Shown here one piece after another: positions 35,612-51,975 of a stretch of DNA of 64,000 bases. The position numbers and the translations under genes are program-made. Under the pieces are notes generated by a model. The model did no database searches. It was not told the origin of the DNA and saw only the letters and a program-made list of their open reading frames with translations. Origin of the DNA: Pterois miles (lineage: Eukaryota > Chordata > Actinopteri > Perciformes > Scorpaenidae); contig CAMQGK010000463.1 of assembly GCA_947000775.1 (NCBI GenBank), positions 4,033,501-4,097,500 of the forward strand. Direction: 5' to 3'. The first letter of the stretch is position 1. Each line of letters begins with the position of its first letter.

Positions 35612-36360
35612 TTAAAGCTGCAGTGGGTAGAATTGGAGCAAATTTAAAAAAAAAAAACAAACATATTTTCTATAAACTATATCCTGACAGTAGTGCATGA
35701 AACAGATACTCAGGTAAAAAAAATAAATAAAAATAATCATGTGCCTCTGTGTCCCCTGCTGCTCCTAATGGCATCTGCAGGATTTCAGAGTGGAGAAAAC
35801 AACCAGTCAGAGCCGAGCTGGAGCCTGACATCCAGATGCCGTCTATAAGCCGGCTGAGCTCAATTGGTCAAATTAGGCAGCGCTGATCAAATATGAATCA
35901 GTATTCTGTTACTGTAATGCCTATTTCTCCACTGAAATGTTTTCAGAAACATCTTGAAATGTACTGTTCAGCTTTAAAATGAGAAAGTTTGTGACACGGC
36001 AACCATGTCAAGATCGGTAGAGGAAATACCAAGCACCACCCACCAGTCATCGTTCTCATTTTACAGCTAAACAGTACACTACTAAATGTTTCTGAAAACA
36101 TTTGAGGAGAGAAATAGTGAGCGTTTGATCAGAGGTCATGAGTGATTGACAACTGCCTCCATCAACTGAACAGCCAATAGGAACAATCTCTCTGAAATGA
36201 TCTGTAATTGGTCAAAGTCTCGTCTAGTCTAGACATTGGATGGTTTAAAGCCTGAAAACAAAGCTATGAGGAGGTACAGAAGTCAACAATAAGCTGAAAT
36301 GTTTTTTATGTTTTTTTTTGCCCAATGATGCCAAAAACATTCTGCCTGCTGCAGGTTTAG
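35612..36360 (-). mobile_element. Foldback DNA element, copy 2
   Basis: Reverse-orientation relative of 9843-10617: it begins GTTAAAGCTGCAGTGGGTAG and ends CCTGCTGCAGGTTTA. The arms again carry inverted ACTGAAATGTTTTCAGAAAC and TGTTTCTGAAAACATTTGAG. The A-rich patch at 35647-35658 and the small differences show independent ageing. Confidence 0.75.
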
Positions 36361-38395
36361 CACAGACATGCAGACATGTTTATGTGTCCATCAGCAACAG
36401 CTGAGTTTGCTGCTCTTTTTTTGATTTTCATTTCTTTCCCCTCTCGCCCTCTCATTCATTCGCTTTCATCTCTCCAGACACTCAGCTGTTGCTATGGTGA
36501 CCAACTACTCCATCATAGGTGAGACCTTCCCAGTCATGTGTCAGGTGAATATAAAGTATGTGGTCATACCATCAGCTTCACCACACTGATGAACCTCTCT
36601 TTTTCTAATTTCAAAAAGCAGCACAGAGGTTAATACAAACAATGAAGTTGGAAAAATCTCCACTAATTCATCACAGCAGCTGTCAAACAGAGCTGACACT
36701 TCCGTGCCACGAGGAAGAGGTTTTGGCAAGAGATGAGTGGACGGCTTATGATTTTGGCGGCACTGTGTGAGTGTGTGAGAGAGGATAGAGCAGGGCTTTT
36801 AAGAGTCCTCCACTCGGTGTTGTTTCAGCTGGGGAGCAGGGAGAGATCCAGAGGGAAGGATTTCAACGACACACAATGGACAGACAGACAATATAACAAA
36901 CAATACTCCATCTCTACTGATACAGAACCCTTGTAAGTGTGTGGAAAGTGTGGATGTTGATCCATTAATTACTGTATGGTTTTAAATCATTCATCACAAT
37001 CACTATCTGAAACAAGCAATCTGTTGAAGCCGTAATGACTGTATTGTATTGATGACCTTCAGACGTGGCTCAGTGAATACGCATGTGTGTGGTTGCGTGG
37101 ATAACTATCCCCAAAGGAGCACATGTGAGCTACCTTTGTGGCCTCGACGTGATAACAAGTGCATTTGCATTCATGTTTTATTCTAACACATACAAATGAG
37201 ACAGAACCAGTGGTTGTGACTGGATATAAGTGCAGCCTCAGGTCGTACGGTAGCAGCCTGCCAATAACATTGTTGTGGCCACGACTGGGCTGCTTATTAT
37301 TGATGTATTCATTCAATGGGAACAAAATGATGATGGAATTTCATATAATTTTACATTTGTAGGCTGTCGAGCTGAAATGATATGTTTCCAGTTTCCATTG
37401 CAGTAGAGCGTATTTAGCCATTTAAACAGAACAAAATATGGTCATTGTTTTGTAGTACCGTACACCATTTTTTAAAGGTTGCACTTTCTTGTCGTAACAC
37501 ATCAATTGAGCAAATTCATGTTGTGGAATTTGTGCTCGCTGAGGGCAAAAAGATCTCCACAGTCATGAAAGACTGATTGTAACACAGTGGAAACTATGCA
37601 ATACATATTTATCCACAGTGGGTGACTGCATACCATTACCCCTTAGATTAGAAGAGCTGTAGGGTGTGAAGCAAAAAGACAGCAATATTTTTGTGTAAGC
37701 ATGTCCTTCATCAGAAAAAAAGCTCCTGTTACGGGTCTAAAACGTATTTGTGAAAATCAGCATGAGTAAGTTTGAGTTGCCTCTTTCCGTCTGTAGCAGC
37801 TCAGAGGCCAAACAGAGGACTGAGGGTATAACGGTCCATGTATGAATGTTTGTAACGGAGGTAGACTCAAGGAGGCTGTTACTCAAAAGACAGCAAACAA
37901 GCTCAACACAATAATGTCTTAGATAAACAGAGCAACTGACAAGCAACACTGCTGCCCTGTTAATGATAGGCCTTTTTTCAAAGAAAACATGTTGACATGT
38001 CCCAGCAGGAAAAACAGAAGGTGTAAATACTAAAAATAATGATGACTGTATTACATTTACATGCTGTCTCACTATCACAACCTCACTATCACAACCTACA
38101 CTTGAATAGAACACAGTCATTGTTAATGTGATTACCGTACTATGATAAGTCAAAATGTCTTCAGTAAGAAGTGACTCCCTCACCTCCTGCCCTGTGACCG
38201 CAGTCTGCAGCATGGCCATGTTCCTCTGACTGAACCTCATTTTATTGTGTTAAGTCCTTGTGTCAGGGGTCATGGACAAAAACATTAATCTCAAGCAACA
38301 AGATCGTCTGGAGTCTCTTTGTCTCTGCCTTCCTGATGCTGAAAGCCAATCCTGCTCTGACTGTCTGCTTCAAACTTTTATCACAGTCATGTTTA
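36361..38395. other. Intergenic; one X-box-like site
   Basis: No gene is supported. GTTGCTATGGTGAC at 36488-36501 resembles an RFX X-box (two mismatches to the symmetric consensus). A 167-residue minus frame at 37737-38240 has no recognisable domain or splice context and is probably chance. Confidence 0.35.
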
Positions 38396-38683
38396 TAGGG
38401 CTGCAACTAACTATTATTTTCATTGTTGATTAATCAGTATTATTTTCTTGTTAGTTGTTGTCTATTAAATGTCAGAAAATGGTGAAAATGTTGATCAGTG
38501 TTTTCAGTTTACTGTCATAGAGAAACAGAAAATATTCACATTTAAGAAGCTGTACTCAGAGAATTTTTTAAGTTAATTTTTTTAAGAAAAAATATTATTC
38601 AGATCTATCAGTCAATTATCAAAACAGTTGGCGATTGATTAAATTATATTAATTAAACAAATCGATTAATCATTGTGGTTCTA
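38396..38683 (+). mobile_element. hAT miniature element (AGGGCTGCAACTAA family), copy 1
   Basis: Starts TAGGCTGCAACTAA-like sequence (TAGGGCTGCAACTAACTATT) and ends ATTGTGGTTCTA. Flanks CATGTTTA and CCTGGTTA agree at 6 of 8 positions, an eroded hAT duplication. The interior AATATTCACATTTAAGAAGC is shared with 59683-59943. Confidence 0.75.
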
Positions 38684-38691
38684 CCTGGTTA

Positions 38692-39035
38692 TACACTGAA
38701 CGAAAATATGAACGCAACACTTTTGTTGAATGAACATTGAATGGACATTCCTGCAGTCAGCATGCCAATTCCACGCTCCCTCAAAATTAACGACATCTGT
38801 GGCGTTGTTCTGTGTGATAAAATTGCACATTTTAGAGTGGACTTTTATTGTGACCAGTCTAAGGCAGAGCTGTGCAATATTCATGCTGTCTGATCAGCAT
38901 CTTGATATGCCACACGCCAATATCTGAGAGAAATAGGCCATAGGTGTACATGGAAAATGTCTTAGATCTTTGACTTCAGCGCATAAAAAAGGGCAGCAAA
39001 AACAAAAGTGTTGCATTTATGTTTTGTTCAGTGTA
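38692..39035. mobile_element. Deleted Tc1/mariner element with TA ends
   Basis: Begins TACACTGAACGAAAATATGA and ends GTTTTGTTCAGTGTA, an inverted pair (sub-terminal AACGCAACACTTTTGTT against AACAAAAGTGTTGCAT). It keeps about 344 of an expected 1.5 kb or so, so the transposase is gone. It starts 9 bases after the previous hAT element. Confidence 0.85.
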
Positions 39036-39270
39036 CGATAAGAATACAACCATGTTTGACAAGATTGTGACTTTTTTGACTGGATGTTTCATAGTAGGTC
39101 TGCAGGTCTCATTCCTTGCAAATCTTGATTATGTATATTAAGTATTCGGGTCAGACATCACTGCCTTAAAACAGATTGCAAAAGAGCTTCATTTATAACA
39201 TTTCCATTTTTCTCTAATCATGCCATTACATAGAGAAGGCAGAGATATTGTTTTCCTGTATCATGCAGAA

Positions 39271-39641
<371 letters not shown>

Positions 39642-40134
39642 CCACAACAATATGTAAATTATCATGTTCAGTTAAGTCAAACCAGTAGTCTGACTTTGGA
39701 GACACTCAGTAGTGTATTTTGGGAAAAATATGAGACTTTCCCAAAATCAAAACTTTCCTTCAAAACATACTGTTTGTTCCAGTACTCATACTACCATAAT
39801 ACTTACTATGCCAGTAAAAGATGTCCCAATACATAGTATGGCAAATGCAGTATGCTAGAAATACCAGGATGTCCTACTACATCCAGTTGCATTTTGCAGT
39901 ATTTTGGCTATTCTGACCCACAATCCTCTGCGCAGCAGATATATGAGTAAGAGGGTCAAAGTTCAAGGTGCATTGTTATGATTAAATAGTATGTTTGAAT
40001 TTAATGCATACTGCATGCAACAGTACATACTTTGTAAGGGCAGCTGCAGTGTGTACTGAAAGTTAAAAGAAAAAGTAGCTATAGTAACTATAAGACCTAT
40101 ATGATCTATATCACAGCTGTTGCCATATATATGC

Positions 40135-40170
40135 CATATATGCCTATATATATATATATAGGCATATATG
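40135..40170. repeat. 36-base perfect palindrome
   Basis: CATATATGCC, sixteen bases of alternating TA, then GGCATATATG: every base pairs with its mirror. It lies just before the 5' break of the L2 fragment. Confidence 0.9.
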
Positions 40171-40202
40171 CATATATGCCATATATATATGCCAGGTATA
40201 GA

Positions 40203-41120
40203 CCTATGTCACCTCCAGATCAACGGGGGGAAAAATAAAGAGCTGGTGGTGGATTTCCGCAGGCAAACTCATCCCCCTCCAACACCGGTGAACATCCAGG
40301 GATCAGACATTGAGATGGTGACATCTTATAAATACCTGGGTGTTCACCTGAACAATAAACTGGAGTGGTCTACAAACTCCTCTGAACTCCATAAAAAAGG
40401 CCAGAGCAGACTGTATCTGCTCAGGAGACTGAGGTCTTTTGGAGTGCAGGGGACACTTCTGAAAACATTTTATGACACCGTGGTGGCATCAGCCATATTT
40501 TATGGAGTGGTTTGCTGGGGCAGCAGCATCACAGCTGCAGACAGGAAGAGGCTGGATAAGATCATCAAAAGGGCCAGCTCTGTCCTGGGATGCTCTCTGG
40601 ACTCAGTGCAGGTGGTGGGAGAGAGGAGGATGATGGCTAAGCTGTCATTCATGATGGAGAAGGACTTCCACCCCATGAGAGACACCATCAGAGCTCTGGA
40701 GAGCTCCTTCAGTGACAGGCTGCTACACCCTAAGTGTACGAAGGAGCGTTACAGAAGGTCCTTCCTGCCTGCAGCTGTTAGACTCCAGAACCAGCACTGC
40801 TCCCAGTAAACCACATACACATCCACCACACCCCCGAAACCCCTCACATTCACAGCAAACTCACCAGTCATAAGTGCAATAAGAACTCATGCAATTATAT
40901 CATCTGCTCAAATTATAGGAACTGGACAATTATTTATTTATTGATATGCTGGTAATATTTTTGGCTTTACTTTCTATTATGTATATATTATTTTATTTTA
41001 TCTATATTAATACTGTTTTTTAAAATCTATCCTTCTTGTTTTTGCGCTATCCACTTTGCTGCTGTAACGTGTGAATTTCTCCACTGTGGGACCAATAAAG
41101 GAATATCTTATCTTATCTTA
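40203..41120 (+). mobile_element. 5'-truncated L2-type LINE, reverse transcriptase C-terminal end
   Basis: An in-frame stretch ending at 40809 (about 198 residues) encodes the C-terminal part of a non-LTR reverse transcriptase: KELVVDFRR, SYKYLGVHLNN, LYLLRRLRSFGVQ, then FLPAAVRLQN near the stop. The 3' end CACTGTGGGACCAATAAAGG with a (TCTTA)n tail at 41105-41120 is typical of the L2 clade. The upstream palindrome/AT region replaces the rest of the element. The open frame is long for a fossil, so insertion is fairly recent, but with no endonuclease and only the end of the RT it is inactive. Confidence 0.88.
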
Positions 41121-41299
41121 AGACTACACTACTGTCTAAGGATGAATAGTTGGTAGTTGATTTTTTCAGCCTCGTGATGGCAGCAGAGCGACATGATTGG
41201 GTTCAGAGCAGAGGGAGACTTAACAAGGAAATAAATAGTAACCTCATCCTCTGTGCCTTTGAGGAGTCTGGTTAAATTGCTGTATAAAAACCTCTCATT

Positions 41300-44913
<3,614 letters not shown>

Positions 44914-44991
<78 letters not shown>
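44914..44991. repeat. (GA)n microsatellite
   Basis: About 39 GA units, flanked by purine-rich sequence. Polypurine strand is the plus strand, opposite to the CT tract at 41302-41414. Confidence 0.97.
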
Positions 44992-44992
<1 letters not shown>

Positions 44993-45890
44993 TTCCAGTG
45001 CAGGGCTGTGTGGCTGGCTGTGTGCTCCTGTTCTGCTAGGCGGCCGTGGCTGGCTAAATAAACAATCCTAATTGGCTGTGGAGCCCCACTAGTCTGGGGT
45101 TTCACTCGCTTTCATCCTCAGGAAACTGCTTGGAAGCTGTGGGAGAGCTGAGGTGAGGCATCATGATAAACACACATGTGCTCAATCACGCACGCACATG
45201 AGAACTCGCAGACATGTACGCACCAACCGGGTGAAACGCGATTAAATGCACGGAGGCGGCTTTTTGATTCTGTGCTCTTTCTGTCATCAGGTAAACGGTG
45301 ATACATGAGAATTAGTATGAGAGCTGTGGTGAGTGGCCTCCCCTGCCTGCAGTTTAGCTCAGAGGAGAGTAATGTGACCACCTGCTCGGCACATCTGGGG
45401 ATGAGCAATGCACACACACTTCCATGTGCACACAACAATAGATGCAGACATGTGAACAATCACACATATGATTCATACCACATGAATACACACTGACACA
45501 GACAAACAACAGCAAAGTCCTGGATGTGGCGGACACAGCCGGAGCCCCGGTGACTAAGTTACATTAACAGCATTACAACATTGAGTCTGGAACAAATACA
45601 ACACAGCAGACGTTATCCATCACAGACCATTTAAATTTATCTGCTGAGGTTAGATGAAGACATTAATGATCTGTTCTTTTAGTAACACGAGCACAGTACT
45701 TTTCAATACGAGAAACTAGACTAGAGATCTAGTGGTGTAAACGAGAGAGTCCAAATCTTTCAACTTAAATTATCATCCAAATCATGCCTGTTTCTGTTGG
45801 CTTGAATATATACAGTATCATAAGAGAGATGAGCACTGCTGTATGAAGAGGGTGTGACCAGAACAGAAAAAAAGAGTGGGATGAGTTTGT

Positions 45891-46467
45891 GGTGGGGGCG
45901 GAATCAATACAGCATAGTGTCTCGATATTTTGCATGCCAATATTGTATCAACATACAGATGTCAAGTATTGATCTTTTATAATATAAACTGTCAACTGCT
46001 ACTATTAAGCTCTTAACAATCCAAAGGCCCAGTGGTGAGCCCAGTTGCTATTCTGTCTTTCAGAAGTTGTAGCAGGCTCAGTCTTAAAGCTTGAAGATAC
46101 TGGTATCATATGAAACTAGTTAATGAATTGACTGGAAGGTAATAGTACCATGTGTAAGCTTATTGTGAAGAATGCGCCACAGTTGTTTTAAATTTTTGCA
46201 AGGAAAAACCGGCATGGTCATTTTCAAATGGGTCCTTTTACCTCTGACCTCAAAACATGTGAATGAAAACTGTATCTTATTAGATAAAATAGATGTTGAC
46301 AAACTGCATGATTTGCAGTTGAAAAAGGGTAATAAATTGCAATATATCACAATATGTCTTACTGTAATTCTCAGTGTATCATAAAATGTTTAAATCGCAA
46401 TAAGATCATATTGTGACCTAAGTATTGCGATAATATTGTACTGTGGGGCCTCTAGTGATTCCCACCT
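45891..46467 (+). mobile_element. hAT-like element remnant (CGATATTTTGC / TATTGCGATAA type)
   Basis: Left GGTGGGGGCGGAATCA against right TGATTCCCACC gives a weak inverted end pair. Interior TATCATATGAAACTAG and CATGGTCATTTTCAAA is shared with the hAT element at 19991-20971. No target duplication is seen. Confidence 0.55.
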
Positions 46468-49400
46468 CTAATGTACTGTATATGTGGATTTGGTAGAGCT
46501 GAGAAATTCAACAACAGACCCAGAATGATGCTCCGTTTCTTTCTGAAAATGGTTTTGAATCAACTTTTTTTCTTGTCTTACTCTCCTGCCACAGCTAAAC
46601 TGTGATACACTATCTTCATAGTATGATCTAGCCTGCAAAGAGTGCCTTAAGGAAAATAAGACCTACAAGTAGTGAAGACTGTGTTTCAATGTGACAGATT
46701 TGTGTTGTCTGAGAGAAAGAAAGAAAGAAGAAGAAAGACGGGCTCTTTTGCTCTCAAGCACAGCTCTGGCCCTTAGCCCGGCATGGCTCGGGAAGGGGGA
46801 TTGTGAAAGCAGTTGTCATGGAGGAGAGCTGGCGAAAAGAGAGAAGGATAGGAGAGGAAAATAGTTCTGGATAGGACTGGTCACTTGATGTCTCCACTTT
46901 GAATGTTTTATGGCCTGAGCAACAAAAAAAATAGCTTGAAGGAATGGGGAAAGTGGCTGATTAGAAACATGTCATCCTCAAACAAATAAATGCCATGTTT
47001 TCCCCTGTATTTGGTGATGTACTTTGCAGCAGCAGCAGCAGCAGCAAAGGATAGTATGGCATTATCAGATATGGATGATTCAGATGACCAACAGAAGCCA
47101 TGATGACTTATCATAAAAGTTAATTAGAAACAAGAGAAGGAGTCTAAAGCAAAGCTGGTGGCTCTGTGAGGCTTAATAACGCGGTGTAACCATCTCGAAA
47201 GCATTTCCCCAACTTGCGAGTTACCTTCTAGACATGACCAGGAAAAGTCAGAGGATCACCAGCATAATAATGATTCATCATTTAGGAACCATGAATAACT
47301 GTACATAATCCATTCAGGATATGTTGATATATTTCACTGGATAAGTGAAAGATTTGACCTGTTGGTGGCGCTAGAGAAAAAGTCAGGGGGTCACCATTCA
47401 TTGTCAGGTCACAATGAATATCTGTGCAAAACGTCAAGGAAAATCATCCAGTAGTTTAAATATTTCAGTGTGTGGACGGTCAGCTAGCATTCCAAGAGCC
47501 ACTGGAAATACAAAGTACAACAGCAGAACTATGAAGTAATCTCTGGGAACTGCAAACTGAAAGACAACAAACTATTGTGACATTCACCACATTAAAGAGA
47601 AACACTGTTATATATGGAAGAGTCAGCACATCATTCATCACGTCTGTTCAGCAATGAGTGTTTTGCTCGCTGTCTTCTGTGACATCCTCTGGAAAATTCA
47701 GAGCTCATAGTGGTTTAATGGCTCTGGCACCAGGGACCAAGCTGTGAGTCAAAGGGCTGGATGTAAAGATGGCTCCGACCCAAACGTAGCGGCCCAGCCT
47801 GCCTCCATCCTTCCTCCCCTCTGAACTTTTTCTCCTCATCTGACTACTGGCTCACACTCAGTGCTCAGACTGCTCCTCGCGTGACCAACACACCCCAGGA
47901 ATCTAGACGAGCCGTGAGAGGAGGTTCTGTGTGTAGCGTGCCCTCGTGGGCATGTGTGTGCAGGGAATTAAAGACTCCTTTTGCACGTTGTGTGTATGTC
48001 AGTCAGGTACCTCATGTATCAGACAGCACCTCTGTTCACTGGAGCAAAATGAACAGGAGACAAGGGGCTTTCCTACCTGGCTTATTACTCCGGGTTACAG
48101 GTCAGAACCTGAGAAGAAAATGCTGACTTTTGACAGCTGCGACTGCATGAGCGGAAACATGTTTGCCAGTTGTCAAGAATAAATGCATTTGCTCCTCTCT
48201 GGGGCAAAGGACAAGTGATCTAGCTGCTACACCAAAGAGAAATGCATGACCACACACCCACGCATGAACACATGCACACACAAAGACAGAAAAGTGATAG
48301 AGTTAGATGGGGTGGATATTGAGCACAGTGTAGACTGGAAGGCGGGGTGGTGGACAAGGAATAGGATTATTTGATAGGGACGAGGGTGGGCGGTAATCAC
48401 TTTTTCCAGGGACCTCTCCGAAGATGTCATGTCATCAGCATTTCCCTGGCAGCTCGTTCGCAGCGAGAGAGGGAGGGAAGGAGGCAGTGAAGAGAGGGGA
48501 AGGAGGGAGAGGCTGAGGGCGCGCTTCTTCCGAAGGTGGCAGGCAGCCAACAACAACAGCCGACTCCAGTAGGTCGGCACAGGAAGGGGGGGTGGGGGTG
48601 TGGATCTATGTGTGTATGTGTGTGTGAATGGCGGGGGGGTGGGGGGTGCTGTTAAAGCCCTTATGTGTGCACCCTGCGCTCCTCAAGCGTTCTCGTTTGT
48701 TGTTCCCGAGCCAGAGGGCCTTCGGCTGGGCCAGTCCCAGGGGAGTCGTTACACCACATTCCTTTCCCATTATTCCAGGCGTCTCTTTACGAGCAGCACC
48801 ATCCCCGGATTCGGCTGGCCTTTCCTCTCGCCCCTGATGTCCTGTGTTTTCATCCCCGTCATTACTTTTTGGTTATTAGCTGCCGAGCTGCTGAGGCGAA
48901 AGACGGTGATGTGTCAGAGAGCAGGGGGAGGAGATTGAAGGGCTAAGACAAAGCCAGTGCATGTGAGTGCTTGAATGTTTGTTTGCTGTCTCATCCTAAA
49001 ACTACATCTTGACCAAATTCAAACCACTCGTGTTTCTAGGTTATGCAAGGTCAAGTATAACAGTTATCCAAATTAGAGTTGCTACATGCAGAGCATCATA
49101 CTGTAACCTACAGAAGGATGACAGTGAGAGATAGTTTGCTAACATCTGCCACAGAGAACAGGTGTCCCAGGATCTCCAGTTCCACGTGGATCACTGATGA
49201 CCCAGCACACCATCAGGGCCGCTCTTATCACTCGTTTGCTTCCTCCTCACATTCACTCTCTTCTGGTCTCTTGTTCTCTCCTCATCGCCTCCTCTCATCC
49301 CCTCTTCTTCCCACCGGCGGAGCCTTCTTCCGTTGGGTCTCCGTGACCTGAGAAGGGAGGAATGCTCATCAGAAGTATGTCAAGACTCTTCAAGGTCTCT

Positions 49401-49495
49401 GATGGGAGGAGCCCAGAGAAGCCTCAGGCCTGGGAGGGGCCTCGTGACTGACAAGTACAGGTGAAAGCCGATTGGGTCAAGCTTGTGTCAGTGAA

Positions 49496-49496
<1 letters not shown>
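46468..49496. other. Intergenic, nothing recognised
   Basis: Includes a short (CAG)n of about seven units at 47026-47046 and a G-rich patch at 48586-48650. GC content rises around 48,400-48,950, but I see no splice-bounded exon. Confidence 0.4.

Positions 49497-49577
<81 letters not shown>
49497..49577. repeat. (AC)n microsatellite
   Basis: About 40 uninterrupted AC units. Confidence 0.97.
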
Positions 49578-49579
<2 letters not shown>

Positions 49580-51583
49580 CTCCAGTCAGGCTATGCCTCT
49601 TTTGGAAAGAGTTTAGAGGTCAACTACAGCTGTGATGAGGTACAAGAGAAAGTAGAAGCTCCCTGACCCACACATGTCAAATGACTGTATTCGAGATGTA
49701 ATGGAGCCTACAGTCTTCTCAGTTTTGCATTTCCTTTTCCTGTTCACTGAGAGACACTTTGTAGTGCAGAATCCTTACTGAAGTTGATAGAGTTAAATAA
49801 ATGATTACTTTTCTGAAAGCATTTATTTTTATGCCTTGAAATTGACCCAAGTGAGATCCCAGCTTTAGCACCTTGTAGAAAAATGCTTTTATTTTTGTTG
49901 AATTTCTATTTAAGCAGGGGAGTATGGTCGAGTAAACCAAATGAACTGTGGCCCAGTCTACGCAGTATGAGCTGGACGTGTTAGTTTTTCCTTGTTCGGA
50001 GGAAACACATTCCTTAGTTGCACCTCTGACCTTGGAGAAAGGGAAGAGATCCTCCAAAAATAAATGAATAAATAAACAAGGAGAAAGTCCAGGCTTCTCT
50101 CCAGTTGTTGCATTTTCTCTCTCTTTCTTCTGTGTATGCGACATGCATCACTGCTGCTGATAAAACTGAATAATCCCTTTTTTTTTCCCAAGATGCATAA
50201 CGGTGATCAAGCATAACCGTTAGTGAACTTATCCTTGATCTACCTCACAAGCTTGGTTATTTTGTGTTTTTTTTTTTTTTTTATTCAACAGTGTGTACAA
50301 TTTGTAACCTGTTTGTCAGCCACTTGTGATGACTCTCCATCAAGGAACTGAACTGCTGACACTTTGGCTTGGTTTACTTCCTGTGTCACCTCCCTGAAAT
50401 GGCCATACACACCCTCACTTCCTGCCTGACAGGATGCAGAGCTGAAGTTGGCAGCTTAGCACGGCTGTTATTTCTGGCATCAAAGGCTATCAGCCACTTT
50501 TAAGCCTTAATAAACACAATAGACATTAAAACATTTACAAACACAAAGAGGACACATCTTTCCTGCCCTGCATGTCAGAGTATCTATGTCCCTCATTAAA
50601 AACTTTTTATATGTCTACAATTCTAACATTAATTAACTGATTGAACGTTTCCCATTAGTTTGGTTCACACTTGTTTTCTTGGCCACACCTAAAAAGTAAT
50701 GTCTTCTCTGCTTAAATGAAGTCCATGCTTGACACTGGGTTATAGGCCTTTTTTTCATGGCAGACATTTTGACTTACCGGTAATTATAGGAAAACAAGGG
50801 AGTGACCAACCAGACCAATTAATCCCTTAATCATGACACTTATTGTACCCATGAAGAATTACTACAGCCCTGTCTACATGAAAATTATGTTGAAATGTTC
50901 AACTTTAACAGCAGGGCCCAAAAGAGGAGGCGGAATAGTCGGGAAACAGATGAAGAAGGAAAGGGAGGAAGAAAGAAAGAGGGGTAATAAGATGAGAGAA
51001 AAAGGAAGGAAGGCGCTGAGTGACTAAAGAGTCAACAGAGCTGTCAATCATGCTCGGGTTGTATAAGTCTACCCGTTCCTGGGGGAGGGGGCTAATCAAG
51101 CAAAATGAGAGAAAACATCTGTGCAAGGCGTACTTGAACTTTTTAAGAGAAGAAGCTGTTACAGAAACAGCAGATCAGACAGCATTAACAGTATGAAGAG
51201 AGGAAGGAGCGTTAAGCAGGGGTCAGAGACCTGCTGGATGGACACAGTGTTGTGTGGCACTACTGTACCTCTCTACTCTACTGTATCTCTGTCATAAAAT
51301 AAGCTGGATCTGACTGAGGAGTTTTAGCCTTTTAAAAATTAGACCTTATTAAACATGATCTGCAGACTTTTCTCAGCTACAACTCACTGGCCTTTTGGAT
51401 CCGTTGCTCAATCTTCGTGCATTTACAACATCTTGAATCTTTATACACTGTTTTCCCTGAGTAGTTTCAGAGAACACATTAAGGTCCTAGTGTATTAATA
51501 TTTTTTATTTGCTTAGTTGTGCAGGTTTTAGCACTGATGTTCCTGATTAATACACTACACCACTGGCACAGCTACAGAAACAC
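49578..51583. other. Intergenic, nothing recognised
   Basis: T-run at 50267-50282; a purine-rich stretch at 50920-51010. No gene or clear transposon is visible. Confidence 0.4.
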
Positions 51584-51975
51584 AAAGGTACAGTGTGTAG
51601 GATTTGGCTGCATCTAGTGTCGTGGTTGTTGATTGCAACCAACTGAGTAACCCTCCGCTCACTCCTCTATTTCAAAGACTGCTGTAACGTGGGCCGCTAA
51701 ATGCAAAACCTTGGTAATGCCATTGCCCTCACTCAGAGGCCACATCCTTACCATGATAGGACTACCATGGTTTTGCACTCACGTTACTGCAGTTTCACAA
51801 GCGTGTTGGAAAACTACAGTGGCCTTCAGGTGATGTAAAGACATGGGAGACTCTCTCTAGAGCCAGAGTTTGGTTTGTCCATTCTGGACAACTGTAGAAA
51901 CATGGCGGAGCAACATGGTGGACTATGTAGAGGACCCGCATGTTGTGCAAATTATTTTCCAGTTTCAGTATGTTT
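51584..51975 (+). mobile_element. Fish MITE fragment (AAAGGTACAGTGTGTAGGAT type)
   Basis: Begins AAAGGTACAGTGTGTAGGAT, then ATTGCAACCAACTGAGTA, TACAGTGGCCTTCAGGT and GTAGAAACATGGCGGAGCAA, a repeat I recognise from many percomorph genomes. The right inverted end is missing, so the copy is truncated. Confidence 0.7.

Noticed and set aside
37737..38240. 167-residue minus-strand frame
   Set aside because: Long but without a recognisable domain or exon signals; single chance frames of this size are expected in 64 kb.
40168..40809. 213-residue frame as a host gene
   Set aside because: It is the end of an L2-type reverse transcriptase and continues into a typical L2 3' end.
48600..48946. Three overlapping plus frames of 69-112 residues in GC-rich sequence
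   Set aside because: No homology recognised, no good start or splice sites; GC richness alone opens frames.
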